32,635 nt of DNA from IMG/VR virus record IMGVR_UViG_3300033273_000172, positions 1-32,635 of that record; one strand, 5' to 3'. This DNA is from a virus. The notes beneath the pieces are model-generated. The model did not search any database. It was given only the letters and a program-made list of their open reading frames with translations, and had not been told where the DNA came from. The translations under genes and the position numbers were made by a program. Within the stretch, counting starts at the first letter, position 1. Each line of letters begins with the position of its first letter. Positions 1 through 6,671 of this stretch are shown here, in pieces.

Positions 1-1
1 T

Positions 2-1225
2 AACTCTGGTGACCCTGCGGCTGGTACGAATGCCGGTAAGACAGGTTTAACGGAGCCTGTAAGTCCTAGCATTTCTCTTTACGACAACGAGGATTACACC
101 GCAAACTTCGGACAACGCGCCTTTGCCTACACCCCACCCACGGGTTTCAAGGCGCTGAACACGTCGAACCTCCCCGCGCCGGACATTGCCGATGGGTCGG
201 ATTATTTCAATACGGTGCTTTATACGGGTAACGGGTCCACTCAGTCGATTACTGGGGTCGGATTCCAGCCTGATTGGGTTTGGATCAAAGATAGAGACGC
301 AGGGTTTTCACATCGCCTTGTCGATGCCGTCCGTGGTAGCACTGAGGTGCTTTTTTCAGACAATACTGCTGTCACCCAGACCAATGAATATGGCACGGTC
401 GATAGCTTTGATTCCGATGGATTCAGTCTTCGTCTAGGTTCAAACAGCAGTGCAGCCGGTGCAAATACAAGCGGAAATGCCCACGTCGCTTGGAACTGGC
501 TTGGAGCTAACGGCACCTCAAGCAACACCAATGGCAGCATCACCAGCACGGTAAGCGTCAACGCCACGGCTGGCTTCTCGATTGTTAGTTATACGGGAAC
601 TGGTGCTGGTGCAACAGTGGGTCATGGTTTAGGCGTTGCCTTGGATATGTATATAACCAAGAACAGAGACGCCACTGTCGGCTGGGGCGTGTATCACAAA
701 GATTTAGGTGGCAATACAAAATATTTGAACCTTAACGACACTGCTGCTGTAAATACAAACGCAAACATTTGGAATTCAACATCACCAACTAGCACGGTTT
801 TTAGTGTTGGCGCTGATGGCACTGGCAATGGAACTGGCGAAGATATGATTGCCTACTGCTTTGCCGAAGTCGAAGGCTACAGCAAGTTCGGCAGCTACAC
901 CGGCAACGGGTCAACCGATGGCGCTTTTGTTTACTGTGGCTTCGAACCAAGGTGGTTGTTAGTTAAGTCATCAAGCAATGCCTATGGGTGGGCAATGTTC
1001 GATACAGCGCGACAAACGTATAACGAAATTGAAATCCTTCTTGAGGCAAACAACTCAAGCGCGGAATCTTCAAATTCGGCGTGGGGCATAGATATTCTTT
1101 CAAATGGATTTAAGTGGAGAAACGGCGGCGAAGTTTTTAATTACTCTGGTTACACCTATATCTTTGCCGCATTTGCCTCTAACCCATTTGGCGGTGACGG
1201 TGTTTCGCCCGCCACTGCTCGCTAG
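2..1225 (+). CDS. Tail fibre / receptor-binding-type protein, 5' truncated
   Basis: The reading frame is open from the first bases of the window, so the N-terminus is missing; 407 residues are visible. It contains at least three copies of a domain that begins with a YTG(N/T)G motif (visible residues about 75, 195 and 297) and continues with a hydrophobic F-x-P-x-W-(V/L) strand. This Gly/Ser/Asn/Thr-rich layout is typical of phage appendage proteins, and I believe it matches a domain family annotated DUF7483 or SPRY-like. The stretch around residues 30-65, with FGQRAFAYTPP, is familiar from phage tail fibres. The gene is followed nine bases later by an assembly-chaperone-like gene, as is common for fibres. 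Base composition is clearly more AT-rich than elsewhere in the window. Fibre identity is inference from composition, repeats and neighbours. Confidence 0.72.
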   Translation, partial: NSGDPAAGTNAGKTGLTEPVSPSISLYDNEDYTANFGQRAFAYTPPTGFKALNTSNLPAPDIADGSDYFNTVLYTGNGSTQSITGVGFQPDWVWIKDRDAGFSHRLVDAVRGSTEVLFSDNTAVTQTNEYGTVDSFDSDGFSLRLGSNSSAAGANTSGNAHVAWNWLGANGTSSNTNGSITSTVSVNATAGFSIVSYTGTGAGATVGHGLGVALDMYITKNRDATVGWGVYHKDLGGNTKYLNLNDTAAVNTNANIWNSTSPTSTVFSVGADGTGNGTGEDMIAYCFAEVEGYSKFGSYTGNGSTDGAFVYCGFEPRWLLVKSSSNAYGWAMFDTARQTYNEIEILLEANNSSAESSNSAWGIDILSNGFKWRNGGEVFNYSGYTYIFAAFASNPFGGDGVSPATAR

Positions 1226-1234
1226 GATCTAACC

Positions 1235-1804
1235 ATGGCTTACGTTCTCAACGGCAAAAAGCTTCGGGTCGGCAAGGCGTTTGTCGATCCAGCCACGTCA
1301 ATTCAGTACCCAGCAAACTGGCTGCGGCTGGCGAGTGAAGCTGACAAGGCTGCGATTGGCGTGGTGTGGGAAGTCGATCCTGCACCTGTCGATGGTCGTT
1401 TTTACTGGAGCGAGGGCAACCCCAAGCGCCTGGAAGACGAGAACGCCACCGACGAGAATGGCGATCCAGTCCTGGACGCTGACGGCAATCAAGTCGTCAA
1501 CTACGGGCTGAAAACTCAGTGGACCGCACAGCAGAAGCAGATCGCTGGCACCCTGCTTGCCCCGACCGACTGGTACGTCACCCGCAAGGCTGAAACTGAC
1601 GCCGCCATCCCGGCTGCTGTATTGGCTTACCGCGCGTCTGTCCGCACCATCTGCGGCACCCGTGAAGCTGAGATTGCAGCTTGCACAACTACCGATGAGC
1701 TGGTGGCACTGCTGACCAACCCCGCTCAGGTGTACGACGAGGCGACTGATTCAATGGTGGCTAACACCGAGCCGTTCATCACCCCCTGGCCTGAGCAGGT
1801 CTGA
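1235..1804 (+). CDS. Tail fibre assembly chaperone-like protein
   Basis: This is a 189-residue protein starting at ATG nine bases after the fibre gene. The N-terminal half (residues 1-90) has repeated Asp/Gly turns. The C-terminal half (about 95-189) carries an LAPTDWYVTRKAE motif followed by helices with VLAYRASVRT, the arrangement seen at the end of many phage tail-fibre assembly or DUF4376-like proteins. Proteins of this kind help fibre subunits fold or trimerise and usually lie directly downstream of the fibre, as here. Its stop overlaps the next start (TGATG). The exact family is uncertain; an alternative is a structural tail protein. Confidence 0.55.
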   Translation: MAYVLNGKKLRVGKAFVDPATSIQYPANWLRLASEADKAAIGVVWEVDPAPVDGRFYWSEGNPKRLEDENATDENGDPVLDADGNQVVNYGLKTQWTAQQKQIAGTLLAPTDWYVTRKAETDAAIPAAVLAYRASVRTICGTREAEIAACTTTDELVALLTNPAQVYDEATDSMVANTEPFITPWPEQV

Positions 1805-1941
1805 TGGCAGTCAAGTCGAAAACTGCGCTGGGGCGGGTTGAGCACAAAGCCGGTCGCCCTAAAACCACATCGCAAGGCATGGGACAGCACTCACGCCCAC
1901 GTCGTAAAGGCAAAAAGCCAATGCGCGGTCAAGGCAGATAG
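1804..1941 (+). CDS. Small basic phage protein (45 aa)
   Basis: The frame begins at ATG 1804, inside the stop of the preceding gene (TGATG), and ends with TAG at 1941. The 45-residue product is very rich in Lys, Arg, Gly and Gln, with a GRPKTTSQG stretch and a GKKPMRGQGR end, so it is probably disordered and able to bind nucleic acid or another acidic partner. I recall near-identical small basic proteins in cyanophage genomes, always of unknown function. Tight coupling on both sides supports it being a real gene despite its size. Confidence 0.7.
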   Translation: MAVKSKTALGRVEHKAGRPKTTSQGMGQHSRPRRKGKKPMRGQGR

Positions 1942-2106
1942 GTGGACAAGCACACCCGCGACAACTGGCACATCATTAAACAAGTGCTGGAAAACGCCGG
2001 TAAAACCGATTGCTATTACTACAAACGAGCTTGCAAGATAGTGGCAGGCGGGCGGGATCCTTTTGATGATCGAGCCACTGGTCATCCCGAGCTTCCAAGC
2101 GCCTAA
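1942..2106 (+). CDS. Small conserved phage protein (54 aa), GTG start
   Basis: Translation can start at GTG 1942, the base directly after the previous stop codon, and ends at TAA 2106. The 54-residue protein has an amphipathic helix (NWHIIKQVLENAGKTD) and an aromatic YYYKRACKIV segment. This pattern of a short helix, a Cys-Tyr-rich segment and a polar tail is one I associate with small cyanophage proteins of unknown role. It overlaps the start of the next gene by 41 bases. No catalytic motif is visible. Confidence 0.65.
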   Translation: MDKHTRDNWHIIKQVLENAGKTDCYYYKRACKIVAGGRDPFDDRATGHPELPSA

Positions 2107-2659
2107 GCCGCCGGACTTACCTGCGCCGGTTCTTGAAATACCTAAGGCGGAATTACCGAGCTATCGCCCTGTCGTTATTCCTCCCGCTGCAAAAGCTGAC
2201 GACATTCAACCATTGCAGGTGGAGACTCCCGCAAAGCGCGACGAGCCTGCACCCGAGACTCAACAAAATCTGCGACAGCTAGTAAGGGAAGCACTGCGCC
2301 AAGCACAGGCAGCACCATCAGCGCGGCAGGTCGCACCATCAATCCAAGCAGTTCCCGAGCCATTGCCAGCGGCGGAGGTTACTGAGGTTGTTGTACCGGG
2401 AACATCCATCGCCGTCCCTGTACCAAAAGCGGAGATCTTGTCAGCGGCTGCGACGACTAGCGTGATTAGCGTTGCGGCAACCTTAGCGGCTACTTCGATG
2501 TTTAAGCGCCTGGTACAGATCTTCAAGCCGACGTTTAAGGCTGCTGCTGCGAAGGTACAGAAGCTGCGGGGGAAGCCGGTGCAGACGTGGGGACGACAGC
2601 GGCTATCGGAACGACATCAGCGCAGACAGGCGCAAAGGGTGAATCGTCGCGGATCTTAA
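2066..2659 (+). CDS. Proline-rich phage protein with one hydrophobic segment
   Basis: ATG 2066 is preferred over the in-frame TTG at 2063; the product is 197 residues. The N-terminal 60 residues are strongly proline-rich (PKPPDLPAPVLEIP). A VVVPGTSIAVPVPKAEIL segment precedes a short hydrophobic, possibly membrane-spanning stretch around residues 130-155 (TSVISVAATLAATSMF), and the tail is basic. Proteins with the same order of elements are common in cyanophages near tail fibre and lysis genes; their role is unknown. The last 125 bases overlap the convergent gene at 2535 on the other strand, so the extreme C-terminus could be a recent extension. Confidence 0.65.
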   Translation: MIEPLVIPSFQAPKPPDLPAPVLEIPKAELPSYRPVVIPPAAKADDIQPLQVETPAKRDEPAPETQQNLRQLVREALRQAQAAPSARQVAPSIQAVPEPLPAAEVTEVVVPGTSIAVPVPKAEILSAAATTSVISVAATLAATSMFKRLVQIFKPTFKAAAAKVQKLRGKPVQTWGRQRLSERHQRRQAQRVNRRGS

Positions 2660-3062
2660 ATCCCATCTTCAGTAGCTCGGCGCATTTCAAGGCACGCACT
2701 AAGGCGTAATCCAGCCGTTCCTTTTCGAGCTTGCGTTTGGCTAGCTCTTTGCATAGCCGCACCATTTCAAAGTCAAGCGGCACGCTAAAGCTGACCTGTG
2801 CGCCAAAGTTCTGGTTTCGGACGTATGGCTCAGGGTTCACGTCATTGCCCAAATAAAACGGCGTGAAAACCAGCGTGGAGCTATTGCAGGTATGCCCAGC
2901 GCCGTAGCTCTGCTGGCTGTAGCTGCCTTGGTTGATCTGCACCGCCTGGTTGCTGACGCTGCCCGTTGACGTTGCAACTGGGTTGGCGATTGCCGTTGTC
3001 CCGCCGTCCTGTGCCGCTGCTGGCAGTGCGCAAGCTATTGCGAAAACACCGACAGCGAGTTT
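2535..3062 (-). CDS. Predicted secreted phage protein lacking a standard start codon
   Basis: About 175 residues can be read. The frame starts with a hydrophobic, signal-peptide-like run (LAVGVFAIACALPAAAQ), then a Ser/Gln-rich segment (NQGSYSQQSYG), a core with FYLGNDVNPEP and FGAQVSFSVPLD, and a helical region containing LCKELAKRKLEKERLDYALVR. I recall such paired small secreted proteins in cyanophages. The 5' end given is approximate: no ATG, GTG or TTG occurs in this frame between the signal-like segment and about position 3380. It overlaps the end of the gene that starts at 3388 and runs convergently into the gene at 2066. Possibilities are a rare start codon, a frameshift or a sequence error. 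Confidence 0.6.
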   Translation of the reverse strand, partial: KLAVGVFAIACALPAAAQDGGTTAIANPVATSTGSVSNQAVQINQGSYSQQSYGAGHTCNSSTLVFTPFYLGNDVNPEPYVRNQNFGAQVSFSVPLDFEMVRLCKELAKRKLEKERLDYALVRALKCAELLKMGFKIRDDSPFAPVCADVVPIAAVVPTSAPASPAASVPSQQQP

Positions 3063-3388
3063 GTGGTGGAGTTTGTGGTGATGGTGCGGGTTATGTCTTG
3101 CTGTTCGACGATGCCCGCTGATCTGGTGACCGTTTCTAGCTGGAACTGCTCGCCCGCGTTGGTCACGCTGTAGGTCGTGCCACTTGCTCCAATCGCGCCG
3201 GATGGTGTGACATTGACGCCGGAATAGCTGGCGTAGTCGCCGCCGTAGATCTTGACTTGGATCGTCTCGCTGATCGTTTGCGTCGTGGTAGTGGTGCTGG
3301 TCATGCTGCCCTGGGTGAAATTGGGCGTGACCGTTTGAGCCATAGCGACGCCTGGCAGAAGGATCAGCAGAAGCGGCAACCATCTCAT
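3035..3388 (-). CDS. Small secreted/periplasmic phage protein
   Basis: This is a 117-residue protein with a clear signal peptide (MRWLPLLLILLPGVAMAQ, cleavage expected after AMAQ). The mature part is Thr/Ser-rich, dominated by beta-prone segments, with no cysteine. Its ATG overlaps the stop of the gene starting at 3606 (ATGA), and the next minus-strand frame begins inside its 3' end, giving a three-gene membrane/secretion cluster beside the lysis genes. A role in the cell envelope during lysis is an inference from location and signal peptide only. Confidence 0.68.
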   Translation of the reverse strand: MRWLPLLLILLPGVAMAQTVTPNFTQGSMTSTTTTTQTISETIQVKIYGGDYASYSGVNVTPSGAIGASGTTYSVTNAGEQFQLETVTRSAGIVEQQDITRTITTNSTTNSLSVFSQ

Positions 3389-3606
3389 GGCTTTGAGTTC
3401 CGAGAGTTGTCAGATCGCTCGATCTTGCTGATGCCATACCAAGCAAGCGAGCCGGTAAAAATCGAGGCGATAAAGGTTGGATCCATCTTTGGCAGCAATC
3501 CCATATAGCTAGCGGTCAAAAGCGCAGCAGACCAACCCAAGACAGCGAGCCGCACAAGCTCGCCGATCCTGCTACTACTGCCAGGTGATGGACGACGGGC
3601 CGCCAT
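3385..3606 (-). CDS. Small membrane protein, holin-like candidate
   Basis: ATG 3606 gives 73 residues; a longer in-frame start at 3654 is less likely because it would overlap the divergent gene at 3633. Two hydrophobic segments (about residues 17-33, LAVLGWSAALLTASYMG, and 40-57, TFIASIFTGSLAWYGI) follow a basic N-terminus and precede a charged tail. This is the topology of small class II holins, and the lysin gene lies 0.6 kb away on the opposite strand. The following gene overlaps by ATGA. Holin function is not shown by sequence; an accessory envelope protein is equally possible. Confidence 0.6.
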   Translation of the reverse strand: MAARRPSPGSSSRIGELVRLAVLGWSAALLTASYMGLLPKMDPTFIASIFTGSLAWYGISKIERSDNSRNSKP

Positions 3607-3632
3607 AATGAAAGCGTAGCCAGAACGCTGCG

Positions 3633-3833
3633 GTGGATCCGTTCTTGACACCACTGATCACCGCTGCAGTCATTGCTGGCGTTGGTGCGCTGTGGCGCAT
3701 TGATAAACGTGCCAGCGTCATGGATACGCGGGTGGCGTTGATTTTGGAGCAGATCACAGCACTCCGAAGCGATCACAAAGAACGTCTCGACGATCACGAA
3801 CGCCGGTTGCGTCAACTAGAAAACCGCCGCTAA
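3633..3833 (+). CDS. Small membrane-anchored coiled-coil protein (holin/spanin-like)
   Basis: A 66-residue protein from GTG 3633. One hydrophobic segment (PLITAAVIAGVGALWRI, about residues 7-23) is followed by a charged heptad-rich helix containing HKERLDDHERRLRQLEN, likely a coiled coil. The arrangement resembles small lysis-module proteins of phages, in which a single transmembrane helix carries a coiled-coil tail. It is divergent from the membrane protein at 3606, separated by only 26 bases, so a bidirectional promoter may lie there or within the coding ends. Function unknown. Confidence 0.62.
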   Translation: MDPFLTPLITAAVIAGVGALWRIDKRASVMDTRVALILEQITALRSDHKERLDDHERRLRQLENRR

Positions 3834-3857
3834 TTTCAAGGCAGCAAACGTTTCTAA

Positions 3858-3995
3858 ATGGATCCCACCGCTCTCGCCGTTCTGGCAATCATTGCCGCGG
3901 CCGGCAGTGAAATCATCACCCTGCTGCCTATCCGTGAGAACAGCTGGGTGCAGCTGCTGGTCAAGGTGCTCAACATCGTCGCCAAAAAAAAGTAG
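3858..3995 (+). CDS. Small membrane protein (45 aa) in lysis region
   Basis: ATG 3858 to TAG 3995 encodes 45 residues: a hydrophobic N-terminal helix (ALAVLAIIAAAGSEIITLL), a short NSWVQ loop, and a second mildly hydrophobic helix ending in three lysines. It resembles a family of very small cyanophage membrane proteins of unknown role, possibly part of the holin set. Its final codons lie in a run of eight adenines followed by G and the stop, a potential -1 frameshift site that would join it to the gene at 4013. Confidence 0.62.
   Translation: MDPTALAVLAIIAAAGSEIITLLPIRENSWVQLLVKVLNIVAKKK
3986..3992 (+). other. Potential -1 ribosomal frameshift heptamer A-AAA-AAG
   Basis: In the frame of the 45-residue membrane protein the codons AAA-AAA-AAG-TAG place the heptamer A AAA AAG exactly in register, directly before the stop. 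This is the sequence used by E. coli dnaX. A -1 slip would continue with GTA GGC GGC and enter the frame of the downstream protein without another stop until 4228. A stem with GGAC/GTCC ends lies at 4030-4049, farther than the usual 5-9 bases, so the stimulatory structure is unconvincing. The alternative is independent initiation at TTG 4013. Confidence 0.4.
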
Positions 3996-4012
3996 GCGGC
4001 ACAACTTGGTTC

Positions 4013-4228
4013 TTGCGCTTTGGCGATAAGGACTGGCGGCACCAGGTCCACAAGGCTGCGCAGGATTGGAAGTTCCGGGCCACCCTCAAGCCGCGGCTAG
4101 ATCGCGCTGTCGAGGATTGGCATAAGACCCAACCTGCTGCGGTGCCGCCGCCAATCATCAGCAGCGATGAGCTGCGCATAACTGCACCTTGGGCCACCAA
4201 TGAGCAATCAAGCGACGATCACCCTTGA
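4013..4228 (+). CDS. Small charged protein between holin-like gene and lysin
   Basis: The 71-residue product starts at TTG 4013 if initiated independently. The frame is open further upstream to 3992, in the -1 frame of the preceding gene. The core is a Trp-rich amphipathic region (DWRHQVHKAAQDWKFRATLKPRLDRAVEDW shared out over residues 7-35), then a proline-rich linker and an acidic tail. No ATG or GTG is available and no convincing ribosome binding site precedes the TTG, which is why read-in from the upstream gene by frameshifting deserves thought. It overlaps the lysin start by 29 bases. Function unknown; the sequence suggests a soluble domain that binds protein or nucleic acid. Confidence 0.52.
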   Translation: MRFGDKDWRHQVHKAAQDWKFRATLKPRLDRAVEDWHKTQPAAVPPPIISSDELRITAPWATNEQSSDDHP

Positions 4229-5366
4229 GCAGCTGTTTCGCTACTACAAGGCGCTGCCCCACCAGGCCGCGGCGATTAAAGAGCTAGAGGCCGACCTTGA
4301 GGCCAACGGCTATGAGGCGGCCATGCGCCGTGATCGGGCTTGGTTCAAAACCTGGAGCCAAGACGGCAAGCAAGCCAACCTCGCGGCCGCTATTGCGCTC
4401 ATTAAGGAGTTTGAGGGCGTCCATCTTTCGGCTTATCCCGACCCGCTGAGTGGCGGCGACCCTTGGACCATTGGCTACGGCACCACGCGCTACAGCGGCG
4501 GCGTGCCGGTCAAACGCGGCGATCGAATCACGATGATCGAAGCCGACATGTTGCTGCGGCTTGAGGTTGACCACATTGCAGACAAGTTGCGGGCCAGCGT
4601 GCCGTTCTGGAAAGAGATGGCCGACAACCAGAAGTCAGCTCTGGTGTCGTTCGCGTACAACCTCGGCTCTGGGTTCTACGGCTCTGGTGGTTTTGAGACG
4701 ATCAGCCGCTGCCTGAAAGAGAAGGACTGGGCCGGAGTGCCTGCTGCTTTGGAGCTGTACCGCAACCCCGGCACCAACGTCGAGGCGGGCCTGCTGCGGC
4801 GGCGTAAGGCTGAAGGCGAATGCTGGGGCAAACAGCAAACCAGCACCACGCTGCTGCAGGTGCCTTACGAGTTCCAACGCGACAATGCAAGCGGCGAGGG
4901 CCACCGCGAATGCTTTTCTTCTAGCTGCGCAATGCTTGCCAAGTTTTACGGCAAGATTTCTGGCGACGATGCCTACAACAAGGTGCGCGCCAAATATGGC
5001 GACAGCACGGATTCAGCGGCGCAAGTCAAAGCGTTGCAGTTTCTGGGTTTGAACGCACGATTTGTAATGGATGGCGACGCATCTTTGCTGGAATCTGAAA
5101 TCAAGGCAGGTCGCCCAGTGGCTGTGGGTTGGTTGCATTACGGCACAGCAGCTAATCCCACAGGCGGCGGCCATTGGTCTGTGGTTGTTGGCTGCAATCC
5201 TGGTGTGTTCATCCATAACGATCCCTACGGTGAAGCTGATTTAAAAAATGGTGGCTACATCAGCGCCAAAGGTGGCGAGGGCGTGGCTTACAGCCGCGCG
5301 AATTGGTTGCCTCGCTGGTGCGTGCGCGGGACTGGTGGCTGGGCAATACTTGTCACGCCTAGCTGA
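4200..5366 (+). CDS. Two-domain lysin: GH24 muramidase plus C39-like cysteine peptidase
   Basis: The protein has 388 residues. Residues about 62-210 form a T4/P22-type lysozyme (GH24) that would cut the glycan of peptidoglycan: the catalytic triad is visible as E72 in EFEG, D81 in AYPD and T90 in PWTIGYG. Residues about 217-388 resemble a C39-like papain-fold peptidase: C238 in HRECFSSS, H325 in GGGHWSVVV and D341 in HNDPYG are the expected catalytic residues. The N-terminal 60 residues are helical and lack a signal peptide, so export should depend on a holin from the small membrane proteins just upstream. Typical GH24 lysins have 150-180 residues, so this one carries an extra domain of about 170. 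The second domain could cut peptide stems or another envelope protein; its substrate is unknown. Confidence 0.85.
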   Translation: MSNQATITLEQLFRYYKALPHQAAAIKELEADLEANGYEAAMRRDRAWFKTWSQDGKQANLAAAIALIKEFEGVHLSAYPDPLSGGDPWTIGYGTTRYSGGVPVKRGDRITMIEADMLLRLEVDHIADKLRASVPFWKEMADNQKSALVSFAYNLGSGFYGSGGFETISRCLKEKDWAGVPAALELYRNPGTNVEAGLLRRRKAEGECWGKQQTSTTLLQVPYEFQRDNASGEGHRECFSSSCAMLAKFYGKISGDDAYNKVRAKYGDSTDSAAQVKALQFLGLNARFVMDGDASLLESEIKAGRPVAVGWLHYGTAANPTGGGHWSVVVGCNPGVFIHNDPYGEADLKNGGYISAKGGEGVAYSRANWLPRWCVRGTGGWAILVTPS

Positions 5367-5372
5367 GTTTTT

Positions 5373-5888
5373 GTGCTGCTACCTGACCATGAGATTCGCC
5401 GGCTGTGCCAGCGCAACTCGCTGCTGTCGCCGTTTTGCGAGGAACAGCTAAACCCAGCCAGCTACGACGTGAGGCTGGGCACGCAAATCATGGTCGAGGT
5501 GGCCAAGACCTCGGAGCTACAGAAAGTCCAGCTGCACGGCCATACGCCCGACGATCCGTTTTGGATTCAGCCGGGCGAGTTTTTCTTGGCCGAGACCATG
5601 GAGATTTTCAATCTCCCAGATCACGTCGGCGCTCAGTTCGTGCTTAAGTCCAGCCGCGCCCGTGAAGGCTGGGACCATGCCGAAGCTGGTTGGGCCGATC
5701 CGGGCTGGTTTGGTAGTCGCCTAACCATGGAGCTGCGCAACCAGCGCCGGCTCCATCCGTTGCCGATCTGGCCTGGCCTGCGCATTGGCCAGATGAAGTT
5801 TCTATTGGTTAGTGGCCGCGTAGAGAAGAGCTACGCGCAGACTGGCCGCTATAACGCCGACCTAGGCGTTACCCCCAGCAAGGGCTAA
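5373..5888 (+). CDS. dcd: dCTP deaminase / dUTPase superfamily protein
   Basis: This 171-residue protein starts at GTG 5373, six bases after the lysin stop. It matches the trimeric Dcd/Dut fold: the LNPASYDVRLG segment (residues 26-36), the IQPGEFFLAET strand, the KSSRAR motif (92-97), and ADPGWFG followed by LTMEL, where E120 aligns with the catalytic glutamate of dCTP deaminase. The C-terminal SYAQTGRYN segment matches the nucleotide-closing tail. The enzyme would convert dCTP to dUTP or hydrolyse dUTP, adjusting the dTTP supply for phage DNA synthesis. Deaminase versus bifunctional activity cannot be decided from sequence alone. A clear terminator follows. Confidence 0.85.
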   Translation: MLLPDHEIRRLCQRNSLLSPFCEEQLNPASYDVRLGTQIMVEVAKTSELQKVQLHGHTPDDPFWIQPGEFFLAETMEIFNLPDHVGAQFVLKSSRAREGWDHAEAGWADPGWFGSRLTMELRNQRRLHPLPIWPGLRIGQMKFLLVSGRVEKSYAQTGRYNADLGVTPSKG

Positions 5889-5915
5889 CGTCCAGCTGGC
5901 GAGGGAGATGCAACG

Positions 5916-5941
5916 ACCCGGCCTAGCCAACCGGGTTTTTT
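5916..5941 (+). terminator. Rho-independent terminator after dcd
   Basis: The stem ACCCGG (5916-5921) pairs with CCGGGT (5931-5936) across a nine-base loop and is followed by six T residues. It lies 28 bases after the dcd stop codon and ends the lysis/nucleotide plus-strand unit. The last bases touch the convergent gene ending at 5940. Confidence 0.82.
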
Positions 5942-6134
5942 ATTGCATCATGATCGCCGGGTTTTTCAGCGGTGCCATGCGCTGACGCAGCACCTTGCTA
6001 GGCGCCTCTGCTGGATCATCTAGCTGCAGCATGGTGAAGCTGTCGCAGCCGTGCTTCTCAGCCCACCAGCTGGCGGCCTTGTGAGTGTCAAATGGGCCGA
6101 CGTGCCAAGGGCCGACCTTAAGGATGTATTGCAT
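5940..6134 (-). CDS. Small conserved phage protein (64 aa)
   Basis: Starts at ATG 6134. The protein begins with YILKVGPWHVGPFDTHKAA and includes WWAEKHG, then a Pro/Met-rich tail. This short beta-strand-plus-helix layout is one I recall from cyanophages as a protein of unknown function that may bind a small ligand or protein. It is the downstream partner of the minus-strand gene starting at 6345; the 37 bases between them contain a GGGGC...GCCCC hairpin near 6146-6162 that could modulate read-through. Confidence 0.6.
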   Translation of the reverse strand: MQYILKVGPWHVGPFDTHKAASWWAEKHGCDSFTMLQLDDPAEAPSKVLRQRMAPLKNPAIMMQ

Positions 6135-6171
6135 GGCGCGAGACTAGGGGCGGTGGCCTGCCCCGTCTAGG

Positions 6172-6345
6172 TCAGGCCATCATCTGCTCGATGGTGAAGG
6201 CCAGGTCGGCGTCGCGGTTGCAAGCCTCGTCGATGGCAGCGTCGAGGCAGGAGTTGTAGACCTCTTCAGCAATCAGGCCGCGGATCACTTCCAGCAGGTC
6301 GGCGGTGTCGAGGGTGGCGAGCTGGGCGGTGAAGATGGCGAGCAT
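6172..6345 (-). CDS. Small acidic hypothetical protein (57 aa)
   Basis: ATG 6345 gives 57 residues; an upstream in-frame ATG at 6366 would sit inside the operator-like inverted repeat and is less likely. The product is acidic and mostly helical (LLEVIRGLIAEEVYNSCLD), with no recognisable domain. It is preceded by a promoter/operator-like element (6355-6386), suggesting regulated, perhaps early, expression. Function unknown. Confidence 0.55.
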   Translation of the reverse strand: MLAIFTAQLATLDTADLLEVIRGLIAEEVYNSCLDAAIDEACNRDADLAFTIEQMMA

Positions 6346-6354
6346 TGGTCGGTT

Positions 6355-6386
6355 CCGTTGATGCAATAACTATACACCATCAACGG
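6355..6386. promoter_or_regulatory. Operator-like 9-bp inverted repeat with -10-like core
   Basis: CCGTTGATG (6355-6363) and CATCAACGG (6378-6386) form a perfect 9-bp inverted repeat separated by 14 bases. The spacer contains TATAGT on the minus strand (6374-6369), a good -10 element 24 bases before the ATG at 6345. The divergent small gene starts at 6393. A repressor or activator binding here could control both directions. The right half is repeated at 9448-9462. Confidence 0.55.
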
Positions 6387-6392
6387 GGCACT

Positions 6393-6482
6393 GTGGCAAC
6401 AGGACGTGAAGCGATCCCAAAGAAAGCCAGAAAACAAGGCCGCAACGGTGCCACCCGCTACCGTGAACCAAGCGGCGGCTAG
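6393..6482 (+). CDS. Very small basic protein (29 aa)
   Basis: GTG 6393 to TAG 6482 encodes 29 residues with many Lys, Arg and Gly (KKARKQGRNGATRYREPSGG). The GRNGATRYR core resembles very short basic peptides I recall from cyanophage genomes. It starts seven bases after the operator-like repeat and ends three bases before the next gene. Given its length the call rests on composition and spacing, so confidence is moderate. Confidence 0.42.
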   Translation: MATGREAIPKKARKQGRNGATRYREPSGG

Positions 6483-6485
6483 CCC

Positions 6486-6671
6486 ATGCGGGCGTTCTAC
6501 CTAGAAATTTCCGCCAAGCTGATCTATCGCTCTGACAGCGATCCTGACGACTTGCCGGCTGACATCTACAGCCAGATAAGCGAGTTCATCCCGAGCGATG
6601 AGGACATCATCGATATCGAGGTGCAAGCTCTGCCCCTTCCTGCGGATCTAGGTGGAACAGCACCACATTGA
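6486..6671 (+). CDS. Hypothetical acidic protein (61 aa)
   Basis: Starts at ATG 6486. The N-terminus forms a beta-like strand (RAFYLEISAKLIY), followed by a strongly acidic region (SDSDPDD, SDEDIIDIE). It overlaps the HNH gene start by 20 bases, indicating co-translation. No family recognised; the fold looks like a small antiparallel protein of the kind that mimics nucleic acid or regulates a partner, which is only a guess. Confidence 0.52.
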   Translation: MRAFYLEISAKLIYRSDSDPDDLPADIYSQISEFIPSDEDIIDIEVQALPLPADLGGTAPH

